A stretch of DNA of 47,555 nucleotides from Qipengyuania sp. YIM B01966 (GCF_016461955.1 NZ_JADMNM010000011.1:1-47555), one strand, 5' to 3'; positions 16,924-27,766 are shown, counted from the stretch's first letter. Numbers and translations are program-made. The notes: generated from the sequence alone by a model not told the origin.

Positions 16924-17837
16924 CAGGCGCTCTTGCGGCGCCGGGAGGGCGTGGTGGCGGACTTGTCGGCTGCCCCCTTCTTCGCCGCCGGCTTTTTGGC
17001 TGCGGCTGCTTTGCCTTCGCTTTTTGTCGCAGGTTTGCCACTGGCCGCTTTGCCAACCGACTTCTTGAGCGCGGCCATCAGGTCGATCACGTTCGAACCG
17101 CCGCGCCCGCCGGCGTCGCCATTATCTTCGATGGCGAGCTGGCCGCCCTTGGCCTTGGCCTTCTGCTCGATCAGTTCGCGCAGCGCGATGCCGTAGCGAT
17201 CGGTGAATTCCTTGGCATCGAACGGCGCGGTCTTCTGGTCGATGAGCGTGGTTGCCAGGTCGAGCAGTTCCTTCGGCGGGGTCATGTCGTCGATTTCGGT
17301 GAAGAAGCTGTGCCCGGCGCGCACCTCGTCGGCATAGCGCAGCGTTTCGAGCAGCAGCCCTTTGCCGCAGGGCTTTATCGCCACCAGCTTTTCGCCGCCG
17401 CGCACCGCGAGCTGGCCGATTGCAACCTTCTTCGCCTGCCGCAATGCATCGCGCAGCACGATGAACGCTTCTTCCGCGAGATCGTCCTTGGGGACGACGT
17501 AATAGGGCTTTTCGTAGTAGAGCGGGTCGATCTCGCAGCTATCGACGAACTGGACCAATTCGAGCGTCTTCTTGCTTTCGAGCTTCACCGCATCGAGCTC
17601 GGCATCCTCGAGCAGGACGTAATTGCCCTTCGAGATTTCGTAGCCCCGGATGATATCGTCGCGGTCTACCGGGCCGATCCCGGGTACGACCTTTTCATAC
17701 GATACGCGCTTCCCCGTGGGCTCATGTATCTGATTGAACTGGACGCGCGCGCCGGATTTGGTCGCGCTGAAAATCTCCACCGGGATCGACACCAGCGCCA
17801 GCCTGATCTGCCCCTGCCAATACGCCCTTGCTGCCAT
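16923..17837 (-). CDS. ku: Ku, non-homologous end-joining DNA-end protein
   Basis: A 304-residue bacterial Ku, which forms a homodimeric ring on broken DNA ends and recruits LigD. The core starts RAYWQGQIRLALVSIPVEIF and includes RVSYEKVVPG, the bridge region and the FTDRYGIALRELIEQK segment. The tail after about residue 265 is a lysine/alanine-rich stretch (AAAKKPAAKKGAADKSATT), typical of bacterial Ku tails that bind DNA. The start at 17837 has GGGAGG 6 bases upstream. Its stop overlaps the ligD start. It is divergent from ftsH across 132 bases, so the operon promoter must lie there. Confidence 0.96.
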   Translation of the reverse strand: MAARAYWQGQIRLALVSIPVEIFSATKSGARVQFNQIHEPTGKRVSYEKVVPGIGPVDRDDIIRGYEISKGNYVLLEDAELDAVKLESKKTLELVQFVDSCEIDPLYYEKPYYVVPKDDLAEEAFIVLRDALRQAKKVAIGQLAVRGGEKLVAIKPCGKGLLLETLRYADEVRAGHSFFTEIDDMTPPKELLDLATTLIDQKTAPFDAKEFTDRYGIALRELIEQKAKAKGGQLAIEDNGDAGGRGGSNVIDLMAALKKSVGKAASGKPATKSEGKAAAAKKPAAKKGAADKSATTPSRRRKSA

Positions 17838-17969
17838 CACTGCCTCCCCTGTGCGCCGAGTCAGCGCGCCGGGTACGATTCGGTTCCGCCAGTTAGGGTT
17901 GATTAGCTTGTCATTCACCCGCGCTCTCCTACATTCTCCCCACCCCCCAATGCGAGGAACTGCCGGATC

Positions 17970-19919
<1,950 letters not shown>

Positions 19920-19992
19920 TAACGCGGCGCCGGTCATGCGCCATACAGGCAGCGCCCGTCAGATCGCGGGAGCTTTCCTGAACGGACCTCGT

Positions 19993-20384
19993 ATGACCTG
20001 TCGCCTGGCTCTTTTCGCGCTGGCGCTGGCCCTGCCGCTGGCCGCGCTCGCCCCGCCGGCGCTGGCCGCGCCTGGTGACATGAGCGTCGCGACCTTCCTT
20101 GAGAAAGCCAATGGGCTCAAACGGCGTGGGCCGCTGGCGCTGGTTCATGCCGATTACCGCTTATTGCGGTCCGAAGCGGGGCGGGCGCGCGTCTCTACCG
20201 GGGGCGCCTCGCCGCTGACCGCGCGGCCGGCCGCGCGCCGCATTCCTGCCCACCGCCGCGCGAGCAGATTGGCCAGAACGAATTTCTCGGCCATTTCGAA
20301 AGCTATCCCGCCGCCCAGCGCCCGCGCGTCACCGTCACGCAGGCCTTTGCCGACCTGATGCGCCGCCGCTATCCCTGTCGGTGA
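19993..20384 (+). pseudogene. Small secreted sphingomonad-type protein broken by a frameshift
   Basis: The N-terminal part in one frame is a signal peptide (LALFALALALPLAALAPPALAA) followed by DMSVATFLEKANGLKRRGPLAL and DYRLLRSEAG. From about 20175 the conserved continuation is found in another frame: LYRGRLAADRAAGRAPHSC, PPPREQIGQNEFL, ESYPAAQRPR and FADLMRRRYPCR, ending at 20384. Joined, the two frames give a protein of about 130 residues, a type I recall from sphingomonads with a cysteine-bearing, exported C-terminal part. The net change is minus one base (or plus two) within the GC-rich run at about 20170-20190. This is either a recent inactivation or a sequencing error. In the unshifted frame the protein would end in an arginine-rich tail. 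Function is unknown. Confidence 0.7.
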
Positions 20385-20504
20385 CGGGGAGTTTCGTGCT
20401 CAAGGTCCCCGCGCCGTGCCTGGAAGGCGCCTGACCCCGCGCCTTGGCAACGCCATTCGATTACCGGATGGTTGCGGACCGCGCGTGGAGCGCCGGCAGC
20501 GGGG

Positions 20505-21569
20505 TCAGCTCATCACCAGCGCGACCATCGCCAGCCCGAAGAGCACCAGCACGGCGACGATCACCGCCAGCAGCGCCGCTGTGCGCCACAAGGCACCTGC
20601 GCGGGTCAGCCCATAGGCGCCGCGTAGATGGCGATAGAGGTGGAACGGGGCATACAGCGCAGGGATGGCCACCAGCGCGCTCAGCCCGGCGGCATAAAGC
20701 AGGCTCGCCGCCACTACCAGCATGGTCATGAACGCTATCGAATAGGTGACGAACACCAGATGGTCGTACATTCGGAACCGGCGGCTGAACGGGAACAGCG
20801 CCCACATGAAAGGCAGGCTTAACGGGATCAGCAGCCAGCTGAACTTGTAGGCGTTGGTCTGCAATTTGTAGATCAGCAGGCCGGGATTTGCCTTGGCCTT
20901 GCGCCACGCGTTGCTGACCATGCCATATAGCGAACCGCTCGCGCTCTGATCGCCTGCAAAATCGAGCGCGGCGGCGACCGGGTCCTCGCTCGCGGCAATC
21001 CGACGCATCGCGTGGCGGTCCGCGCGGGCTTCGGCAAGGTCCGCTTCGATTTTAGCCGTCGATGCCGCTTGCGCAACCGCAGCGTTCCGCTGCCGTTCGA
21101 GCGTGGCAATCTCCCGCTCGAGGCTAGCGACACCGGCCTCGGCATCAGCAGCAACCCTTTCCGGCGCCATTGTCCGCAGATGGGTTCCGCCAGCGGCGTT
21201 GAACAGCGCAAAGCTGACGAACACGGTGAACAGGAACAATGCGACGGGCGAGATATAGCGGGCGCGCTTGCCGTCGATGTAATCGCGGGTCAGTTGCCCG
21301 GGACGGCGCGCGAGCAGCGGCAAGGTTCGCCACAATTTGCCATCGAAATGGAGCACGCCGTGCACCAGATCGTGCAGGAAGCCGCCGATCGTGCGGTGGA
21401 GATGCGCCTTCTGCCCGCATTGCGCGCAGTAGTCACCGGTGAGCGGCGCCGCGCAATTGGCGCAGTTTCCGGCGTTGGCGGGCCGCGCATGGCCGGTTGC
21501 CGGTTCGACGGCGCCGGCCAGCAACGCCCCGCTTGCCGCATCGCCAGCAAGCTCACTCATATCGCTCAT
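20505..21569 (-). CDS. DUF3667 zinc-ribbon membrane protein
   Basis: A 354-residue protein with an N-terminal zinc ribbon (CANCAAPLTGDYCAQCGQ, about residues 36-53). The DUF3667 signature follows (FLHDLVHGVLHFDGKLWRTL, then RPGQLTRDYIDGKRARYISP). About five hydrophobic segments follow: one directly after the signature (VALFLFTVFVSFALF) and the rest in the last 110 residues. A coiled-coil-like stretch (EAGVASLEREIATLERQRNA) lies between. The start at 21569 is supported by GGAGG 8 bases upstream; another Met lies 3 codons later. The biochemical function of the family is unknown. The ParA-type gene ends 34 bases upstream on the same strand, so the two may be co-transcribed. Confidence 0.88.
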   Translation of the reverse strand: MSDMSELAGDAASGALLAGAVEPATGHARPANAGNCANCAAPLTGDYCAQCGQKAHLHRTIGGFLHDLVHGVLHFDGKLWRTLPLLARRPGQLTRDYIDGKRARYISPVALFLFTVFVSFALFNAAGGTHLRTMAPERVAADAEAGVASLEREIATLERQRNAAVAQAASTAKIEADLAEARADRHAMRRIAASEDPVAAALDFAGDQSASGSLYGMVSNAWRKAKANPGLLIYKLQTNAYKFSWLLIPLSLPFMWALFPFSRRFRMYDHLVFVTYSIAFMTMLVVAASLLYAAGLSALVAIPALYAPFHLYRHLRGAYGLTRAGALWRTAALLAVIVAVLVLFGLAMVALVMS

Positions 21570-21603
21570 TCACGCGCCCTCCGCCGCGGCGCCATAGCGC
21601 GGG

Positions 21604-22338
21604 TCAGCGCCGTTCGGCCAGCCGCCGTTCGATGGCCGCCCACAATTGGGCAAAGGCGCGGCCAGCGGCGCTGCGCGGGGCAAAGGCGCCAACCGGCTGG
21701 CGGCGCACCGCGCATTGTTCGACCGTGCTGGCGAGCGGGACGACCGGCCAATCGGGGTTGGCCGCGGCGAAATCGCGGTGCAGCGCGCGCCGCCGGTCGA
21801 GCATGGTGATGACCGGCAGCAGGGTCGGCGCATGGCCCTCTTCCGCGCCGATGGCTGCCCGGGCATGATCTAGCGCGCGGACGGATAGCGGCGAGGGCGG
21901 CAGGGGAACGATCACCAGGTCTGCCGCGCGGATCACCTGCGCCGCCAATTCGCCCAACACGGGCGGGCAATCGAGCACGATCCGGTCATAATCCTTGCCC
22001 AGGCCGGCAGTCAGCTTGGCCAGCCGCTTGCGCTTGCCGATGGTGGCAAGCTGGCTGTCGAGCGCGCGGATGCTTTCATCGGCGGGCAGCAGGTCGAGCC
22101 GGGGATAGGCGGTGCGGCGGATCAGCTTGGCCGGGTCACGGCTCTTGTCGAACACGGCGCCGGCATCCTTGCCCGCTTTCGCCTCTATTTCGAACAGGAA
22201 GCCCGCCCCGCCGGCCGGGTCGAGATCCCACAGCAATGTCCGCCGGCACGAAATGGTCGCCGCGCACCAGGCGAGGTTGGCGGCCAGCGTGGTCTTGCCG
22301 ACGCCGCCCTTGGCCGAATGGATCGCGATTACCGCCAT
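21604..22338 (-). CDS. ParA/MinD-family ATPase
   Basis: A 244-residue deviant-Walker ATPase. The N-terminus IAIHSAKGGVGKTTLAANLAW holds the KGGVGKT motif. LLWDLDPAGGAGF gives the switch region and DRIVLDCPPVLGELAAQVI the Walker B region. Such proteins position plasmids, chromosomes or large complexes. No ParB-like partner and no centromere-like repeats are visible nearby, and this is not the chromosomal parAB setting (no gidB or parB). It is an orphan ParA, with DUF3667 downstream and rpoZ upstream on the same strand. The start at 22338 gives the normal N-terminus but has no strong ribosome site. The rpoZ terminator separates it from rpoZ. Confidence 0.88.
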   Translation of the reverse strand: MAVIAIHSAKGGVGKTTLAANLAWCAATISCRRTLLWDLDPAGGAGFLFEIEAKAGKDAGAVFDKSRDPAKLIRRTAYPRLDLLPADESIRALDSQLATIGKRKRLAKLTAGLGKDYDRIVLDCPPVLGELAAQVIRAADLVIVPLPPSPLSVRALDHARAAIGAEEGHAPTLLPVITMLDRRRALHRDFAAANPDWPVVPLASTVEQCAVRRQPVGAFAPRSAAGRAFAQLWAAIERRLAERR

Positions 22339-22417
22339 GGCGCCGCTTGTGGCGCGGGAAGGGCGCTGCGCGCAAGCCCCCGGCGTCGTGGTAACATCGC
22401 GGTCAGATGCGTGTCGC

Positions 22418-22454
22418 AAACAAAAGGCCCGCCGCGGCGGTGCCGGGCGGGCCT
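22418..22454 (-). terminator. Intrinsic terminator after rpoZ
   Basis: On the minus strand AGGCCCGCC and GGCGGGCCT pair over 9 bp, followed by TTTTGTTTG. It lies 26 bases after the rpoZ stop at 22480. Confidence 0.85.
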
Positions 22455-22479
22455 GTTGTGTTGAATGACGGGCAGCCGA

Positions 22480-22824
22480 TCAGCCGTCGTAATCGCCGCC
22501 GACCGAATTGGAGCGGGCGGGTGCGGCAGCGGTGATCCGCAACGCTTCGGCCGACTGACTGAGGCTGCCGATTTCATCCGCCTCGTCCTCTTCATCGGGA
22601 AGGATGCGCTGCAACCCGCTCACGATTGCTTCGCCCAGTTCGCCCGGACGGACGGTCTGCTCGGCGATCTCGCGCAGGGCAACGACGGGGTTCTTGTCGC
22701 GGTCGCGGTCGATGGTCAGCTCGCTACCCCCCGAAATCTCGCGCGCGCGCTGGGCGGCGAGCAGGACGAGGTCGAAACGGTTGGGAACCTTGTCGACGCA
22801 ATCTTCGACGGTAACGCGCGCCAT
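22480..22824 (-). CDS. rpoZ: RNA polymerase omega subunit
   Basis: A 114-residue omega subunit, which helps assemble beta' and takes part in ppGpp sensing. The N-terminus [20 protein letters not shown] is the family signature, followed by [12 protein letters not shown] and [12 protein letters not shown]. The C-terminal tail is acidic then short, as is common in alphaproteobacteria. The start at 22824 is chosen over a Met 4 codons upstream because GGAG lies 7 bases before it and the family starts here. It is followed by its own terminator. It is divergent from the phospholipase D family gene. Confidence 0.97.
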   Translation of the reverse strand: MARVTVEDCVDKVPNRFDLVLLAAQRAREISGGSELTIDRDRDKNPVVALREIAEQTVRPGELGEAIVSGLQRILPDEEDEADEIGSLSQSAEALRITAAAPARSNSVGGDYDG

Positions 22825-22941
22825 CCGGCACTCCATAGATACGGTTGCTGCGGGAAAGCGCGCACCCTAGCGGCAGGCGGGCGAGCAGTCAAGGAAATCG
22901 CGCGGTTGCTGGCGGCGGCGCGGGCAGGCAAATTGGCGGCG

Positions 22942-24147
22942 ATGGAACCCGCCGATCCCGCCTGCACTCAGCCTGCCGCGGCGCCGGTAGCGGCGGCAGG
23001 TTTCACCGAGCCCCCCGCCTTCACCGCGGAGGCGCATGGCAACCGGCTGACCTTCCTTGCGAGGGGCGCGGAACGACTGGCCGCACTGCTCGACCTGATC
23101 GCGGGGGCCAGGGCGAGCCTCCATCTGTGCTTCTATATCTACGCCCGCGACGAGGCGGGTGCACAGGTGCGCGACGCGCTGGTCGCTGCGGCGCGGCGCG
23201 GGGTTGAGGTTCGCGTGCTGGTCGACGGGTTCGGGGCCGATGCACGCGAGGCGTTCTTCGCCGATTTGCTGCAGGCGGGAGGCGCCTTTGCGGTGTTTTC
23301 CGATCGCTGGTCGCGCCGTTACCTGGTGCGCAATCACCAGAAGATGGTCATCGCCGACGGTGCGCGGGCGATGATCGGCGGATTCAATGTCGAGGAATCC
23401 TATTTCGCCGACCGTCCGAACGAAAGGTGGACCGATCTTGGCATCGTGATCGAAGGGCCGGTGGCAGCAGCCATCGATCGGTGGTTTGATCAGCTAAAGA
23501 CCTGGTCCGCCGCAGAACATCAACGGTGGCGACTGATTCGCCGGATGCTGCGCGATTGGGATCCGGGTGACGGGCCGGTGCAGGTGCTGCTGGGCGGGCC
23601 CAGGCGGCTGCGGCGCGGCTGGGCGCGCACTGTCGCGCGCGACCTTATCAGGGCCAGCCGGCTCGATCTGATGATGGCCTATTTCACCCCGCCGCCCCGC
23701 CTGCTGCACCGGATCGCGGCGGTCGAGAAACGCGGCAAAGCGCGGCTGGTGCTGGCCGGCAAGTCGGACAATGGCGCGACCATCGGGGCCAGTCGCTCGC
23801 TTTATACCTATCTCCTCAAGCGCGGGGTGGCGATCTGGGAATTCGGCGCCTGCAAGCTGCACACGAAGCTGATCGTGGTCGATGATGTCTGCTATTTCGG
23901 CAGCGCCAATTTCGACATGCGCAGCCTGCTGATCAATCTCGAACTGATGGTGCGGATCGAGGATGCGGCGCTGGCTGCACAGCTGCGCGCCTTTATCGAC
24001 GGGCACCTTGCGGGGGCGGAGGCGATCACGCCGGCGCTCCATCGCCAGCACGCGACCTGGTTCAACCGGCTGCGCTGGGGGGCGAGCTGGGCGCTGGTCG
24101 GTGTGGTCGATTACACGGTGACGCGGCGGCTTAATCTCGGCCAGTGA
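22942..24147 (+). CDS. Phospholipase D family, cardiolipin synthase-like
   Basis: A 401-residue protein with the two HKD half-sites of the phospholipase D superfamily: H132-x-K134-x4-D139 (NHQKMVIAD) and H306-x-K308-x4-D313 (LHTKLIVVD). FYIYARDEAG and IGGFNVEESYF precede and follow the first; FGSANFDMRSL follows the second, as in cardiolipin synthases. It lacks the two N-terminal membrane spans of classical Cls and resembles the shorter ClsB type, so it may act at the inner face of the membrane making cardiolipin or related lipids. The start is uncertain: ATG at 22942 is the first good Met, but the ribosome site is weak and the frame stays open upstream into the rpoZ region. Confidence 0.9.
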   Translation: MEPADPACTQPAAAPVAAAGFTEPPAFTAEAHGNRLTFLARGAERLAALLDLIAGARASLHLCFYIYARDEAGAQVRDALVAAARRGVEVRVLVDGFGADAREAFFADLLQAGGAFAVFSDRWSRRYLVRNHQKMVIADGARAMIGGFNVEESYFADRPNERWTDLGIVIEGPVAAAIDRWFDQLKTWSAAEHQRWRLIRRMLRDWDPGDGPVQVLLGGPRRLRRGWARTVARDLIRASRLDLMMAYFTPPPRLLHRIAAVEKRGKARLVLAGKSDNGATIGASRSLYTYLLKRGVAIWEFGACKLHTKLIVVDDVCYFGSANFDMRSLLINLELMVRIEDAALAAQLRAFIDGHLAGAEAITPALHRQHATWFNRLRWGASWALVGVVDYTVTRRLNLGQ

Positions 24148-24189
24148 CGGGCTCGGCCAGTGACGCCGCCGCGCGGACGGCCCGCGCGA

Positions 24190-25716
24190 TCAGTCGTAGC
24201 CGCCCGGATGCTCCCCGCTGGCAAGGTCGGAGAAGCGGGTGATCTTGGCCTCGAACCGCAGCCGCACCTTGCCGGTGGCGCCGTGGCGCTGCTTGGCGAC
24301 GATCAGTTCGGCCAGGCCATGCACCTGCTCCATTTCGGCAGCCCAGGCGGCGTGCGCTTCGTGCGCTTTCATGTCGTCGTCGCCCTGCGGAATCTTCGGT
24401 TCGCGCGCGGCAACGTAATAATCCTCGCGATAGACGAACCAGACCATGTCGGCGTCCTGTTCGATCGAGCCTGATTCGCGCAGGTCCGACAGCATCGGCC
24501 GCTTGTCCTCGCGCTGTTCGACCGCGCGGCTGAGCTGCGAGAGCGCAATCACCGGCACGCCCAGTTCCTTGGCGAGCGTTTTCAGCCCGCGGCTGATCTC
24601 GGAAATCTCGTTGACGCGGTTGTCGTTCGCCCGGCCCGATCCTTGCAGCAGCTGAAGGTAATCGACCACCACCAGCCCGATATTATGTCGCCGTTTCAGC
24701 CGCCGCGCGCGGGTGCGGAGGCCGGCCATGGTCAGCGCGGGGGTATCGTCGATGTAGAGCGGCAGTTCGGCCAAACGCTGGCTGGCAAACGACAGCGACT
24801 GGAATTCGTCGCGGCTGATCTTGCCCATCCTGAGGCTTTCGGAGCTGATGCCCGCCTGTTCGGCCAGAATGCGGGTGGCGAGCTGGTCGGCGCTCATTTC
24901 GAGGCTGAAGAAGGCCACCGCGGCGCCGACCGACTTGTCGATCCCGTCGCGCTTGTCACGCAGGAAACGGTCGGCGCAGTTGAAGGCGATATTGGTCGCC
25001 AGCGAGGTCTTGCCCATGCCCGGCCGGCCGGCCAGGATGATCAGATCGCTGTCGTGCAGCCCGCCGATCCGCTCGTTGATGCTGACAAGGCCCGTGGTCT
25101 TGCCCGAAATGCTGCCGCCCGACTGGATCGCCAGCTCGATCATGCCGAGCGCTTTGCGCGTCGCGCCGCCGAAGCTTTCCGCCTCGTTCGCATTGCCCGC
25201 GCCATCGGCGACTTGATACAGCGCGGCCTCGGCCTTTTCGATCTGCTCCATCGGGGCGACCGCGTCGGAGGTGTCGAGCGCGCCTTCGACCAGCCCGCGC
25301 CCGACGCTGACCAGTTCGCGCAGCAAGGCGAGATCGTAAATCTGTTCGGCCAGTTCACGCGGCGCCAGCAGCCCCTGCCCGTCGGCGGTCAGCCGGGCCA
25401 GATAGGTCACCCCGCCCAGCGCGCCGAGCCCTTCGTCGCTGTCGAAATAGGGTTTCAGCGTGACCGGGGTGACCACCGCGCCGCGATCCATCAGCGTCAG
25501 CATCCGGTCGTAAATGCGCTGGTGGACGGGTTCGAAGAAATGCTCGGCCCTCAGCGGAGTCGGCAGATCCTCGACGATGCGGTTGTCGATCAGCACCGCG
25601 CCGATAAACGCCGCCTCGGCCTCGAGATTGGCGGGCAGCGCACGGCCGGCAGGCGATTCGCCCGCGCTGGCGGCGGCGCTGCTCTCTGGGCGGATCATCA
25701 GGTCGGGAAGGGCCAT
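24190..25716 (-). CDS. dnaB: Replicative DNA helicase DnaB
   Basis: A 508-residue hexameric helicase that unwinds DNA at the replication fork. The N-terminal DnaG-binding domain (PANLEAEAAFIGAVLIDNRIVEDL, about residues 20-130) is joined by a linker to a RecA-like domain with Walker A GRPGMGKTS and Walker B VVVDYLQLLQG. LSQLSRAVEQREDKRPMLSDLRESGSIEQDAD is seen in segments, with the arginine finger region after it. The start at 25716 (MALPDLMIRPES) gives the expected length; a frame open further upstream is out of family. It is convergent with the phospholipase D family gene. Confidence 0.97.
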   Translation of the reverse strand: MALPDLMIRPESSAAASAGESPAGRALPANLEAEAAFIGAVLIDNRIVEDLPTPLRAEHFFEPVHQRIYDRMLTLMDRGAVVTPVTLKPYFDSDEGLGALGGVTYLARLTADGQGLLAPRELAEQIYDLALLRELVSVGRGLVEGALDTSDAVAPMEQIEKAEAALYQVADGAGNANEAESFGGATRKALGMIELAIQSGGSISGKTTGLVSINERIGGLHDSDLIILAGRPGMGKTSLATNIAFNCADRFLRDKRDGIDKSVGAAVAFFSLEMSADQLATRILAEQAGISSESLRMGKISRDEFQSLSFASQRLAELPLYIDDTPALTMAGLRTRARRLKRRHNIGLVVVDYLQLLQGSGRANDNRVNEISEISRGLKTLAKELGVPVIALSQLSRAVEQREDKRPMLSDLRESGSIEQDADMVWFVYREDYYVAAREPKIPQGDDDMKAHEAHAAWAAEMEQVHGLAELIVAKQRHGATGKVRLRFEAKITRFSDLASGEHPGGYD

Positions 25717-25853
25717 GTCGGCAGCCTTGCGGCCGGGCCGGGCGCGGCGCAAGGGGGCGCTGGCGGCAATCGCGCTGGCCGCCCTGTGGATAGCGGGGAT
25801 GGCATCATCGCCCCTTGCCCCGATCCCCCCACCTCTGCGAAAGCAGCCGCGCC

Positions 25854-26369
25854 ATGACCGCCGTCCCGACGCCCTCTTCCCCGCCGCTCGCCAGCTGGCG
25901 GATCGCGCATATCGCGCTCGACGAGGCGACGATCCTGTGGCGCAATGCCGATGTCGAACAGGAACGGCGGATCGCGATCTTCGATCTGATCGAGGAAAAT
26001 ACCTTCCGCCCGCTGCGCGCGTCCGAAGCCGGGCATCAGGGCCCCTATCGTTTGCTGCTGGCGGTGCGCGACGGGCGGCTGGCGATGGAGATCGCCGACG
26101 AGAGCGGCGCGCCGCTCGAGGTGCTGGTGCTGGGCCTTGCGCGCTTCCGCCGCCCGGTCCGCGAATATTTCGCCATTTGCGACAGCTATTATCAGGCGAT
26201 CCGCAAGGCGACCCCGGCCGAGATCGAAACCATCGACATGGCTCGGCGCGGCATCCACAATCACGCCGCCGAGCTGCTGCTCGAACGGCTGGAGGGCAAG
26301 GTCGAAACCGATTTCGCCACCGCGCGGCGGCTGTTCACGCTGATCTGCGTGCTGCATATCAAGGGCTGA
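25854..26369 (+). CDS. UPF0262 family protein
   Basis: A 171-residue conserved alphaproteobacterial protein of unknown function. The family pattern is clear: RIAHIALDEATILWRNADVE, ERRIAIFDLIEENTF, REYFAICDSYYQAIR, IETIDMARRGIHN and the C-terminal VETDFATARRLFTLICVLH. It has no signal peptide or membrane segment. The ATG at 25854 is the best start, but no clear ribosome site precedes it. It is divergent from dnaB and followed 9 bases later by a TTG-started gene, so those two are probably one transcript. Confidence 0.9.
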   Translation: MTAVPTPSSPPLASWRIAHIALDEATILWRNADVEQERRIAIFDLIEENTFRPLRASEAGHQGPYRLLLAVRDGRLAMEIADESGAPLEVLVLGLARFRRPVREYFAICDSYYQAIRKATPAEIETIDMARRGIHNHAAELLLERLEGKVETDFATARRLFTLICVLHIKG

Positions 26370-26378
26370 GGGGCGAAG

Positions 26379-27080
26379 TTGGGACGCAAGGCTTCACGCG
26401 CGCGGTGGCGCTGGCACCTGGCGGGCGCGGTGCTGCTGGCCGCATTGCTGGCGGGCGGCTGGTACTGGTGGACGACGCGCAATTTCCGCCCCGACGAGGC
26501 ACGCTGGCCCGATCAGGGGGTGGAGGTTGCCGCCGCCGATGGGGCGGTCGATTTCGGCGCGGTCAAGGCATTGGGCGGCAGCTTCGCTTATCTCGACGCG
26601 ACGCGCGGGGGCGGGCGGGGCGACCCGGCCTTTGCCGCCAATCTCGCCGCCGCGCGCGAGGCGGGGCTGCTGGTCGGTGCGGTGCACAGTTTCGACCCGT
26701 GCGTCCCCGCCGACCGGCAGACCGCGCGCTTTTCGGTGCTGGTGCCGCGCGATGACCGGCTGCTGCCCCCGGCGATCGAACTCGCCGCGCTGGGCAGCGA
26801 GTGCCCGCAGCCCGTCAGCGATGCGGCGGTGGAAAGCGAGCTGACGATCCTCATCAACCAGCTCGAAACACATGCCGGCAAACCGGCGATCCTGAAAGTC
26901 GCCCCGGCGTTCGAGGAAACCTACGGCCTTGCCGCGCGGTTCGAGCGGCATCTGTGGCTGACGCGCACACGGTTCGAGCCCGATTATGCCGGGCGGCCGT
27001 GGATGCTGTGGACCGCCAATGCGGCGCTGCCGACGCTGGCCGGCGAACAGCCGCTGCGCTGGGTGGTTGCGCGGCGGTAG
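26379..27080 (+). CDS. Membrane-anchored GH25 (lysozyme-like) protein
   Basis: A 233-residue protein with one N-terminal membrane anchor (HLAGAVLLAALLAGGWYWW, about residues 13-31) and an outer domain that reads as a degenerate glycoside hydrolase family 25 barrel: GVEVAAADGAVDFGAVKALG, FAYLDATRG, EAGLLVGAVHSFDP and PAILKVAPAFEE. GH25 muramidases cut peptidoglycan; several acidic positions are altered here, so activity is uncertain. The start is TTG at 26379 with GAGGGG 5 bases upstream. It sits just downstream of UPF0262. Confidence in the family is moderate. Confidence 0.72.
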   Translation: MGRKASRARWRWHLAGAVLLAALLAGGWYWWTTRNFRPDEARWPDQGVEVAAADGAVDFGAVKALGGSFAYLDATRGGGRGDPAFAANLAAAREAGLLVGAVHSFDPCVPADRQTARFSVLVPRDDRLLPPAIELAALGSECPQPVSDAAVESELTILINQLETHAGKPAILKVAPAFEETYGLAARFERHLWLTRTRFEPDYAGRPWMLWTANAALPTLAGEQPLRWVVARR

Positions 27081-27156
27081 GGGGGCGGCGGGCGACGTTT
27101 GCCGCCACACGCCGCCGGTATTGCCATCCGCCTTCCCGCCGCCGCATAGGTCGGGG

Positions 27157-27573
27157 ATGACTGACGACGACTTGATCGCCGCTGCGCGCGCTGCGGCTGA
27201 ACGTGCCTATGCGCCCTATTCGCGCTTCCCGGTGGGCGCGGCGCTGCGCTTTGCCGGGGGCGCGGTGGTGACCGGCACCAATGTCGAAAACGCCAGCTAT
27301 GGCCTGTCGCTGTGCGCCGAGACGGTCGCGGTCGCCCGCGCGTTGGGGCAGGGCCTGCGTGGCGGGCTGGAAGCGGTCGCCGTCACCGGCCCGCGCATGG
27401 GCGAGGGCGACGCGCCGATCACCCCGTGCGGCCGCTGCCGGCAGGTGCTCAATGAATTGGCGCAGCTCGGCGGAACCGACCCCGATATCCTGTGCGTCGG
27501 ACCGGCCGAGGTGCGGCGGGTCAAGCTCTCCGCTTTGCTGCCGCACGCTTTCGGCCCGGCCGATCTGGTCTAG
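27157..27573 (+). CDS. cdd: Cytidine deaminase
   Basis: A 138-residue homotetrameric-type cytidine deaminase that converts cytidine and deoxycytidine to uridines in pyrimidine salvage. The zinc site is Cys53-Ala-Glu55 (SLCAET, where Glu55 is the proton shuttle) and Cys91/Cys94 in PCGRCRQVL. The N-terminal AYAPYSRFPVGAAL and TNVENASYGLSLCAE are typical substrate-binding segments. The residue after CAE is Thr instead of the common Arg. The start follows a GGGG-rich leader at 27157. It is followed by a structured intergenic region and is convergent with the carboxypeptidase gene. Confidence 0.95.
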   Translation: MTDDDLIAAARAAAERAYAPYSRFPVGAALRFAGGAVVTGTNVENASYGLSLCAETVAVARALGQGLRGGLEAVAVTGPRMGEGDAPITPCGRCRQVLNELAQLGGTDPDILCVGPAEVRRVKLSALLPHAFGPADLV

Positions 27574-27620
27574 CGCACTGTCCTACAGCGGGCGGACTGT
27601 GGCAAAGCGCCCGCTCGTCA

Positions 27621-27700
27621 TTGCGAGGCGCCGCAAGGCGCCGTGGCAATCCAGCGGCGGGTGACACCTATGCCCCGAAAGGTCACAACGCCCGCCGCTG
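27621..27700. repeat. REP-like palindrome plus long hairpin between convergent genes
   Basis: Two structures lie side by side. TTGC-GA-GGCGCC and GGCGCC-GTG-GCAA (27621-27649) form an interrupted palindrome of the kind scattered between genes in sphingomonads. Next, CAGCGGCGGG (27652-27661) pairs perfectly with CCCGCCGCTG (27691-27700), and inside it TGAC (27662-27665) pairs with GTCA (27682-27685). The region separates cdd from the convergent carboxypeptidase gene. Confidence 0.7.
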
Positions 27701-27766
27701 AAACTACGGTTAAACCACGGATAGAGAAAGGAAGTCCGCACTGAAAGTCACACTACGGCGACCCCC

